Shown here: positions 22,882-28,955 of the stretch, in pieces
How the letters are laid out: every line of letters starts with the position of its first letter
How positions within the stretch are numbered: the stretch's first letter is position 1
Assembly: GCA_029939545.1 (NCBI GenBank)
Contig: JAOZSS010000010.1
Coordinates: 1-28,955 of the forward strand
Source: Kiritimatiellia bacterium
Lineage (GTDB): Bacteria; Verrucomicrobiota; Kiritimatiellia; UBA8416; JABMPJ01
DNA length: 28,955 nucleotides
Direction: 5' to 3'
Translations under genes and position numbers: made by a program
The notes under the pieces: generated by a model
What the model was told of the DNA's origin: nothing
What the model saw: only the letters and a program-made list of their open reading frames with translations
Database searches by the model: none

Positions 22882-25154
22882 CGAGTCGGCTCGGAGCATG
22901 GCGCGTCGTGGCTGCTGGCCTGTTGCTGGCGGCCTTGGCGGCGCTTGACGTGTGGCAGGTCCGCCGCGCGGGGCGTTGCCGTGTGGTGGTGCGCTGGGAT
23001 GCGGAGCAGGCGAGCGCCGAGGTGGACGGCATCTCCTGTGTCACCGTGCCCCTGCCGGTTGACCTCCAGGGCAGCCGGTGCGGGGTCTACGTGTATCATC
23101 CGTCGGAGCGGACCCACCGGCAGCGCTTCGAAAACCTGGTTCTGCGGACCGGGGGAGAGAAGCAGGGGGTGTTTAGCTACCACCTGCTGGACCCGGAGCG
23201 GGAGCGTGCGAGGCTCGCGCTGGGCAACGGGTGGGATATTGAGCGGGGACGCGGGTTGAGCCACGCAGGCGCGAGCTGTGAGCGGGCGGTTCTGGTGTTG
23301 CCGCACGCGGGGGGGCGGTCGGGTGAGTTGGGTGCGGATCTCATCACACCTACCGATGCCGGGATCATGGTCCGGGGGCGCGACGAGAACAATGGACTCG
23401 TGTTTGTGGTGCGTCCCGCGTGCAATGATGCCTTCTTCTTTCGACTCGCAGAGGGCGAACCGGGGCCGGTGCTGGCGCTGGCTCCGCTGCGCGATGTGAC
23501 GCTCGGACGGGAAAGCCTGCGATTGCTCGGACTGTTGGGGCGCCTGGGTTTCCGCGGGGCGCTTGCCGTAGCGGGCCTCTGGCTGCTGGTGAACGTGAGG
23601 GGGCGCCGCGCAAGGGCTGCGCGCCGAAGACGGCGGCTTCCGGCGTGGCTGCGCGGGGCCATACTGTTTGGCATCCCGGTTATCTTGACCGCGTGGGTGG
23701 GGAGTGTCGGATTGGAGCGCGTGCCACATCTCGCGGATGAGACCGCCTACTGGTTCCAGGCGCGTCTGTTTGCCGAGGGGCGGCTGTGGGCGCCGGTTCC
23801 TCTGCTTCCTGAGTTCTTCGAGCATGACCATATCCTGATGCGTGGGGGGCGGTGGATGGCAAAGTATCCCCCCCTGTTCTCTGTGCTGCTTGCGGGTGGC
23901 ATGCGCGCGGGTGTCCCGTGGCTGGTCAATCCGGTACTGGCCGGGCTCCTGGCGCTTGGGAGCTTCAGGCTGGCGGCCGGATGGCGTGGGTGCCGCGCGG
24001 GCTGGCTGACGTGGCTGCTGCTCGTGAGCTCTCCCTTCTTCCTTTTTATGGGGGGGAATCTGATGTCGCATATGGCCGCAGCGACGTTTCTGCTGTGGGC
24101 GGTTATCGCCGGGCGGGCCGCCTTGCGTCGCGGCGGAGGATGGCACGCCGTGGGTGGCGGCGCGGCGCTGGGTGCCGCCGTGCTGACAAGGCCATATACG
24201 GCGATTCTGTATGGAGGCGTGGCGTTGCTCTTTGCCGTGGGCTGGGCGGTTCGGGCCGGTCGGACCCGGTCGTTGGCGGTGCTTGTTGGCTGGGGGCTGG
24301 CGGGGATGATGCCCTTGGCCGTGGCCGGGGGCCTGTGGCTGGCCTCATTTCAGGCCGGTGACGATGGTGACGCATCGCTGAACGTCTATACGCTCTACAG
24401 CAGATCGGACGCTCTGGGGTTTGGCGAGGATAAAGGAAAGGGCTGGCTGAAGACCTGGGGCACCTGGGGGCACACCCCGGCCAAGGCGGTCCGCAGTGTC
24501 CGATTCTATCTTGAACATACGGCGCACTACTTGCTCGGATGGCCATGGCAGCTCTCGCTGATGTGGGTGCCGGTTCCACTGTTGCTGCGACGCCACAGAG
24601 GGCGCTACCTGTTTATGCTGGCCGTCATGCTTGCGCTGATCGTGGGCCACATGTTCTACTGGGCCACGCAACATATCGGGTATGGGGCACGCTACTGGTT
24701 TGCCGCAGTGCCGCTCGCCGCGACACTCTCGGGTATCGGCATGGAGTCGCTTGTCGCGGCCAGACCCGGTCGCCGCAGTGTCTCTGGGGCGGTGGGTGTG
24801 ATGGTGTGCTACCTGGTTCTCGCTGGACTGGTGGCATGGAACATCCGGGTCTATATGCCCGTGCATCTGAAGGATGCACGGCAATACGGGAATGTCAGTG
24901 GAAACCTGCACAGGGAAGTCGAACGGCGTGGTCTGGAGCGGGCGTTGGTGTTTGTTGAAACCGAGAACCTTCTCTTCAACGATGGCTTTTTCATGAACGA
25001 TCCGCTTTTCAGGGAGGGACCGGTATTCGCCAGGGACCTGGGCGCATACAACAAGGCTCTGGTGGCGGCCTTCCCTGACTATGATGTCTACACGTGGGAC
25101 AAGACGGAGCTGCGTCCATGGATCAACATGGAGCCGGGAGACCCTGATGGGTGA
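22878..25154 (+). CDS. ArnT/PMT-like GT-C glycosyltransferase with N-terminal extension
   Basis: A 758-aa membrane protein. After one helix (about 8-24) comes an unusual soluble region of about 170 residues with no obvious family, a second helix near 225-240, and then a multi-pass GT39-like domain. Its first loop carries the catalytic-type acidic pair HLADETAYWFQARLF (Asp287-Glu288), followed by MAKYPPLFSVLLAGG and LTRPYTAILYGG-type loops. GT-C enzymes of this class move a sugar from an undecaprenyl or dolichyl phosphate carrier to a target on the periplasmic face, as ArnT does for lipid A. ATG 22878 overlaps the methyltransferase stop and has GAGGAG upstream; the open frame from 22344 is a shadow. 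Confidence 0.8.
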   Translation: MTSRLGAWRVVAAGLLLAALAALDVWQVRRAGRCRVVVRWDAEQASAEVDGISCVTVPLPVDLQGSRCGVYVYHPSERTHRQRFENLVLRTGGEKQGVFSYHLLDPERERARLALGNGWDIERGRGLSHAGASCERAVLVLPHAGGRSGELGADLITPTDAGIMVRGRDENNGLVFVVRPACNDAFFFRLAEGEPGPVLALAPLRDVTLGRESLRLLGLLGRLGFRGALAVAGLWLLVNVRGRRARAARRRRRLPAWLRGAILFGIPVILTAWVGSVGLERVPHLADETAYWFQARLFAEGRLWAPVPLLPEFFEHDHILMRGGRWMAKYPPLFSVLLAGGMRAGVPWLVNPVLAGLLALGSFRLAAGWRGCRAGWLTWLLLVSSPFFLFMGGNLMSHMAAATFLLWAVIAGRAALRRGGGWHAVGGGAALGAAVLTRPYTAILYGGVALLFAVGWAVRAGRTRSLAVLVGWGLAGMMPLAVAGGLWLASFQAGDDGDASLNVYTLYSRSDALGFGEDKGKGWLKTWGTWGHTPAKAVRSVRFYLEHTAHYLLGWPWQLSLMWVPVPLLLRRHRGRYLFMLAVMLALIVGHMFYWATQHIGYGARYWFAAVPLAATLSGIGMESLVAARPGRRSVSGAVGVMVCYLVLAGLVAWNIRVYMPVHLKDARQYGNVSGNLHREVERRGLERALVFVETENLLFNDGFFMNDPLFREGPVFARDLGAYNKALVAAFPDYDVYTWDKTELRPWINMEPGDPDG

Positions 25155-26343
25155 TTCACAACAGAACCGTCCCGCATGCGAGGGCGCTCCGCCGGTACGG
25201 ACGGAGTCACTGCCCCTCTTTGCCCCGGTGATCACCGAGGAAGGGATTGCCGCCGTGGAGCGCGTGTTGCGCTCCGGTTGGCTCGCCACCGGTCCGCTCG
25301 TATCCGATTTTGAGACGGCCTTTGCCGACACGGTCGGAGGGGCGCACGCAGTGGCGGTGACGTCCGGCAGCATTGCCCTCGAACTGGCCCTGGAAGGGCT
25401 GGGCGTTGGCGCGGGCGATGAGGTGATTACGACACCCCTGACATTTGCCGCCACGGCTCACGCCATCATGAACCGGGGTGCCACGCCGGTGTTGGTGGAT
25501 ATCGACCCCCTGCGCTGGACGCTCGATCCTGACCAGGTGGAGTCGGCCATCACCGAACGCACGCGCGCGGTCCTGCCGGTTCATTTTGCCGGGCGTCCCT
25601 GCGATATGACGCGCATCGTCGCGCTTGCGGAGGCCCGCGGACTTGCCGTGCTCAGCGACTGTGCCCACGCGATTGAATCAGAGTGTGAAGCCCGGAACCT
25701 GGGCGGCTGGGGTAGCGCGAATGCATACAGCTTCCACCCCTGCAAGACGCTGACGACCGGGGAAGGGGGCATGGTCGTCACGGACGATCCCGACCTGGCT
25801 GATCGTGTTCGGCGATCAAGATTTCACGGGCTCGTGCCGGCACCCCCGGGGTCGGGTTGGATGCGTGACGTGACAGGGCCCGGCCACAAGGCCAACATGA
25901 GCAACATCCAGGCGGCGCTCGGCATCGAGCAGCTTCGCGTGCTGGATGAACGCTACGCGCACCGGTGCGCACTGGTCGAGCGGTATCGCAGCGCCCTCGC
26001 AGCCATCGAGGCGCTCACGGTGCCGCCGGTCTGTCCAGCCGGCGACCGGCACGCCTGGCATCTCTTTAACGTATTGCTGAACCCCGAGCGGTTGCGGATC
26101 GATCGCGAGACGCTCATCCGTGCCATGGCGGATGAGAACATCGAGGTGGGGATTCACTATCGTCCGCTCCATTGCCTGACCTATCTGCAGGAGCGGCTGG
26201 GTGTGGATGAAACGACCTGTCCGGTTGCGACAGATGTGGGGTCACGCAGTCTCTCGTTGCCGCTGCATGCCGCCATGTCGGTCGGTGATGTGGACGGTGT
26301 TGCGGCTGCGCTCCAGAGACTGGAGACCTACTATGGAAGCTGA
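25147..26343 (+). CDS. ArnB-like DegT/DnrJ/EryC1 sugar aminotransferase
   Basis: A 398-aa PLP enzyme of the DegT family. ArnB makes UDP-4-amino-4-deoxy-L-arabinose from the 4-keto sugar. Visible blocks: LFAPVITEEGIAAVERVLRSGWLATGP, AVTSGSIALELAL, GDEVITTPLTFAATAHAIMNRGATPVLVDID, PVHFAGRPCDM, and the PLP lysine in SFHPCKTLTTGEGG (Lys200). A KFHGL-like RFHGL, the GPGHKANMSNIQAALG segment and the HAWHLF strand follow. These line up with ArnB from end to end, though other UDP-4-keto sugar aminotransferases share them. ATG 25147 overlaps the previous gene by eight bases. Confidence 0.88.
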   Translation: MGDSQQNRPACEGAPPVRTESLPLFAPVITEEGIAAVERVLRSGWLATGPLVSDFETAFADTVGGAHAVAVTSGSIALELALEGLGVGAGDEVITTPLTFAATAHAIMNRGATPVLVDIDPLRWTLDPDQVESAITERTRAVLPVHFAGRPCDMTRIVALAEARGLAVLSDCAHAIESECEARNLGGWGSANAYSFHPCKTLTTGEGGMVVTDDPDLADRVRRSRFHGLVPAPPGSGWMRDVTGPGHKANMSNIQAALGIEQLRVLDERYAHRCALVERYRSALAAIEALTVPPVCPAGDRHAWHLFNVLLNPERLRIDRETLIRAMADENIEVGIHYRPLHCLTYLQERLGVDETTCPVATDVGSRSLSLPLHAAMSVGDVDGVAAALQRLETYYGS

Positions 26344-27085
26344 CTCCACAGGTCCCGGTGAAGCTGTCACAGTGGCGGTGCTTGTGCCTGTCTACAACGA
26401 ACGAGCCACGGTGCTGGATGTGGTCAGGAAACTCGCCGGGGAGCTCGGGAATCTCAAGGCGAGCGGACACATCTGGGTCATCAATGATGGCAGTACCGAT
26501 TGGGATGATGACATAGCAGATGCACTGAAAGCATCAGGTCCGGTTTCGGTTGTCACCCGCCCCGTGAACGCAGGCAAGGGCGCGGTGCTCGGCTGGGCGT
26601 TCAGGCATGTGGAAGCGCGTTACATGGTTATCATCGACGCCGACGGGGAATACCTGCCGTCAGAGATCCCCGCAGTTCTGAATCCGCTACTCAACCAAGA
26701 GGCCGACTGGGTCATGGGGGCGCGCTACGGGTTCGGTCGCCCGCGTCCACGCCAGTACATGGCAACCTACTGGGTCAACCGACTCCTCTCGGCCTGGTTC
26801 AATCTGCTGGCAGGCCGACGCCTGACGGCCGACCTGCTCACAGGGCTCTATGCCTGTCGTGCCGAGTGTGTTCGCAACGTGGTGCTACAGGAGCATCGGT
26901 TTGCCTATACGCCGGAGCTGATGTGGAACGTGCTGCGTGGCGCGAGGCCCAGGTGGCTTGAAGTGCCCGTCACGTACCGCTTTCGTAGCTATGCCGAGGG
27001 CAAAACCATTCGGTGGTGGGAGACATTCACGATCTTTGCCGCCACGCTGCGCTACCGATTTGTCCGTGTGAAAGGTGCACCGTGA
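26333..27085 (+). CDS. ArnC/DPM1-like family 2 glycosyltransferase
   Basis: A 250-aa GT-A fold enzyme: VAVLVPVYNERATVLDVVRKL, VINDGSTD, NAGKGAVLGWAFRHV, then IIDADGEYLPSEIP with the metal-binding DxD-type Asp-Ala-Asp, and a LTGLYACRAE block. These are features of polyprenyl-phosphate sugar synthases (ArnC, DPM1), which move a nucleotide sugar onto a lipid carrier. It lacks the two C-terminal membrane helices of E. coli ArnC and is nearer the soluble DPM1 form, so the donor is not certain. The start overlaps the aminotransferase by 11 bases, with GGAG upstream. Confidence 0.88.
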   Translation: MEADSTGPGEAVTVAVLVPVYNERATVLDVVRKLAGELGNLKASGHIWVINDGSTDWDDDIADALKASGPVSVVTRPVNAGKGAVLGWAFRHVEARYMVIIDADGEYLPSEIPAVLNPLLNQEADWVMGARYGFGRPRPRQYMATYWVNRLLSAWFNLLAGRRLTADLLTGLYACRAECVRNVVLQEHRFAYTPELMWNVLRGARPRWLEVPVTYRFRSYAEGKTIRWWETFTIFAATLRYRFVRVKGAP

Positions 27086-27996
27086 GAGCAGAACAGCAAC
27101 CGGCCATCAGGGTGGATGTAGACTTTCGGGTCGGCATGCAGAAGGCGGTGCCGTATATGGCTAACCTTTTGGCGAGGAATGAGATGCGGGCGACGTTCTT
27201 CCTCGTGACCGGATGGTCTCCGGGCCGCTCATGGCTGCGCAAGCTTGCGCGGCCAGCCGTGCTGCGCCGGTGGCTGCGGATCGGGGCCTGGCGACTGGCG
27301 GGACGGGCCGACGTGTGGGGGGAGCTGTTCAGGCGGAGTGAAACGGCTGACTATGAGGCCCTGCTGGGATCGACCGTAGCCCTGCTGGACTCTCTGGGCC
27401 ACGAGGTAGCCCTGCACGGGTTCGATCATGAATGGTGGGTCGACGAGGTGTGGCGGGCGACGCCGACGCGCCTCACGGAGGAGATGGACCGCGCGTATGA
27501 TGCGGCTCGCGCCGCCACCGGACGGGACGATTTTGCGTGGGGATCGCCGGGATGGCGGACGTGCGACTCGGTCATGCGCGACCTGGCGAAACGGGGTGTG
27601 CCCTACCTGGCGGAGTGCTGGGGCAGGGGACCGTTTCGCACGCGGTTGGATGACGGGGCGTGCCTCACTATTCCCCATCACCCTATCACCGTGCGTTCCT
27701 CCGAGTCGATGGCAGGCCGATCAGACACGGACGTGGCGACTTCAATCGCCGAGTCGTGCGTGGCGCATTCCCGGAGCGTATGCTGCTTGCACGATTACTA
27801 CGAGGGACTGCTCCGTCCCGGTCTGCTGGAGGCACTGGTTGACGCGTTGAGGGGGCGAGGTCTCCATTCACTCACGCTTGCCGAGGCGAGCCGGAACAGG
27901 GAAGGCGATCTGCCGTCGTTTCCCGCATGCCGGGTTGGTCGACGCCGTGTGCCGGGGTTTGTCGGCGAGGTGTCGGTGCAGGAAGGGGAGCGGTAA
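27082..27996 (+). CDS. ArnD-like polysaccharide deacetylase family protein
   Basis: A 304-aa NodB-homology protein. ArnD removes the formyl group from undecaprenyl phosphate-linked 4-formamido-arabinose. The N-terminus IRVDVDFRVGMQKAVPYMANLLARNEMRATFFLVTG closely recalls ArnD (RIDVDTF and onward), with Asp12 and Asp14 as catalytic and metal residues. The metal histidines are likely His112 and His116 in LHGFDHEWW. WGSPGWRTCDSVM and a C-terminal CLHDYYEG segment follow. It starts at GTG 27082, overlapping the previous stop (GTGA), with AAGGTG upstream. Confidence 0.87.
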   Translation: MRAEQQPAIRVDVDFRVGMQKAVPYMANLLARNEMRATFFLVTGWSPGRSWLRKLARPAVLRRWLRIGAWRLAGRADVWGELFRRSETADYEALLGSTVALLDSLGHEVALHGFDHEWWVDEVWRATPTRLTEEMDRAYDAARAATGRDDFAWGSPGWRTCDSVMRDLAKRGVPYLAECWGRGPFRTRLDDGACLTIPHHPITVRSSESMAGRSDTDVATSIAESCVAHSRSVCCLHDYYEGLLRPGLLEALVDALRGRGLHSLTLAEASRNREGDLPSFPACRVGRRRVPGFVGEVSVQEGER

Positions 27997-28928
27997 TGCG
28001 GGCCGTTGTTTTTGCCTACCACAGTATGGGTGTGATCGGCCTGGAGGCGCTGCGACGGCATGGAGTGGACCTGCCGCTGGTGTTGTCGCACCGGGATGAT
28101 CCCGGCGAGAAGTGTTGGTTTGCATCCGTGGAGGAATGGTGCCGATCAAACAGTGTGCCCTGCGAATGTCCGGAGGATGTGAATCAGCCCGCATGGTTGC
28201 AGCGAATCTCCGCCTGCAAGCCAGACATGCTCTTCTCGTTCTACTATCGCCGTCTGCTTGCCCCTGATTTGCTGGCCATGGCTCCGCAGGGGGGGCTGAA
28301 TCTGCACGGGTCGCTGTTGCCTGCCTACCGCGGACGGTGTCCGGTCAACTGGGTGCTCGTGCGCGGCGAGACAGAGACGGGCGTAACGCTGCATCACATG
28401 GTGGCACGAGCCGACGCGGGTGATATTGTTGGCCGCGAGAGCGTGTCGATCACACCGGAGGATGATAGTGTTACACTCTATGGCAAGCTGGAGCACGCCG
28501 CCTGCGTGCTTCTGGATCGCCTGCTCCCACTCGTGATCGAAGGGCGGGCGCCGCGCGAGCCGCAGGATGAGGCGGCGGCCACAACCTTCGGCGGGAGGTG
28601 CCCGGCCGATGGCCTGATCGACTGGGCCCAGTCGGCCGCCAGTCAATACGACTTAGTGCGTGCGGTAACCGATCCCTATCCCGGTGCATTCAGTTACCTG
28701 GCAGGGAAGCGGCTCGTGATATGGCGAGCGGCCGTGGACGATGGTGCCGCCATTCTTGACCCGGGCCGATTGCGGGTGAGTTCAACAGATGCGATTGTCG
28801 GATGCAGTGGCGTTGCCCTGAAACTGTTGGACGTCTCCTGGGAGGGTCAGCGGCTCACCTATGCGGAACTGGCAGATGCGCTCCGAGAGTACGATGGGGC
28901 TTTCCTGACCTCCGCCTGCCCTCCGTAG
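27996..28928 (+). CDS. UDP-4-amino-4-deoxy-L-arabinose formyltransferase (ArnA N-domain only)
   Basis: A 310-aa protein that aligns from its first residue with the formyltransferase half of ArnA: MRAVVFAYHSMGVIGLEAL, DDPGEKCWFASVEEW, DMLFSFYYRRLL, then LNLHGSLLPAYRGRCPVNWV and GETETGVTLHHMVARADAGD. The catalytic Asn102, His104 and Asp140 fall at the same numbers as in E. coli ArnA. It uses N10-formyl-tetrahydrofolate to formylate the amino sugar. The second ArnA half, the UDP-glucuronate decarboxylase, is missing: the frame stops at 28928. The last residues (TSACPP, stop) lie in an inverted repeat. GGGGAG precedes ATG 27996, which overlaps the ArnD-like stop by one base. Confidence 0.93.
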   Translation: MRAVVFAYHSMGVIGLEALRRHGVDLPLVLSHRDDPGEKCWFASVEEWCRSNSVPCECPEDVNQPAWLQRISACKPDMLFSFYYRRLLAPDLLAMAPQGGLNLHGSLLPAYRGRCPVNWVLVRGETETGVTLHHMVARADAGDIVGRESVSITPEDDSVTLYGKLEHAACVLLDRLLPLVIEGRAPREPQDEAAATTFGGRCPADGLIDWAQSAASQYDLVRAVTDPYPGAFSYLAGKRLVIWRAAVDDGAAILDPGRLRVSSTDAIVGCSGVALKLLDVSWEGQRLTYAELADALREYDGAFLTSACPP

Positions 28929-28940
28929 CCTTGGCGGAGG
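28909..28940 (+). repeat. Inverted repeat at the end of the formyltransferase gene
   Basis: CCTCCGCC (28909-28916) pairs with GGCGGAGG (28933-28940) around a 16-base loop that contains the gene's stop codon. An AGGGCCCT palindrome follows. It looks like one more short dispersed element of the sort seen at other gene ends here; the sequence runs out at 28955. Confidence 0.6.
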
Positions 28941-28955
28941 AGGGCCCTCCGACTT

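Noticed and set aside
22845..24146. 433-aa minus-strand open frame antisense to the ArnT-like gene
   Set aside because: Its Pro/Arg/His/Gln-rich composition is typical of antisense frames in GC-rich genes, and it lies fully within a well supported gene.

Overview
The window most likely comes from a GC-rich Gram-negative bacterium of the PVC superphylum (Verrucomicrobiota, Kiritimatiellota, Lentisphaerota or relatives). The best single marker is a 51-residue gene at 9062-9217. It matches my memory of the 'small basic protein' family known from Chlamydiae and Verrucomicrobia. A secretin, a lipoprotein and a lipid A-type sugar pathway point to an outer membrane. The phylum is an inference.

Layout. 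Positions 1-540 hold the 3' part of an SMP-30/gluconolactonase-like gene. A tRNA-Leu(CAG) with a good promoter follows. Positions 904-6105 hold ilvE, then mcsA-mcsB-clpC, the protein arginine kinase and Clp unfoldase module, with no ctsR in view. Positions 6117-8833 hold rpsP-trmD-rplS-rnhB-yraN; rimM is missing from its usual place between rpsP and trmD. Positions 9062-11727 hold the small basic protein, an SH3-domain exported protein, an MscS-type channel and a stand-alone receiver protein. panC (11819-12718) lies between related short repeats and converges on the next block.

Positions 12755-19939 (minus strand) are a type IV pilus alignment and secretin operon in the order pilM-pilN-pilO-pilP-like, an Ig-like lipoprotein, pilQ, and a membrane protein built like a hybrid histidine kinase. 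That last protein has lost the phospho-acceptor His (Asn207) and most ATP-binding motifs. A TMTC-like membrane protein with TPRs (19998-21971, minus) follows.

Divergent from it, 22015-28928 is a tightly overlapping plus-strand operon: a methyltransferase, an ArnT-like GT-C transferase, an ArnB-like aminotransferase, an ArnC/DPM1-like GT2, an ArnD-like deacetylase and a stand-alone ArnA formyltransferase domain. It looks like a rearranged 4-amino-4-deoxy-L-arabinose (or similar formylated amino sugar) route for modifying lipid A or another envelope glycan. The ArnA decarboxylase half is not in the window.

A recurring non-coding theme is short inverted or tandem repeats placed exactly at gene ends. 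Several supply the last codons and the stop codon (trmD, the receiver gene, panC, the pseudokinase and the formyltransferase). Two 22-30 bp palindromes inside coding sequence (panC and pilN) also stand out. No CRISPR array, rRNA, transposase or prophage gene was seen.
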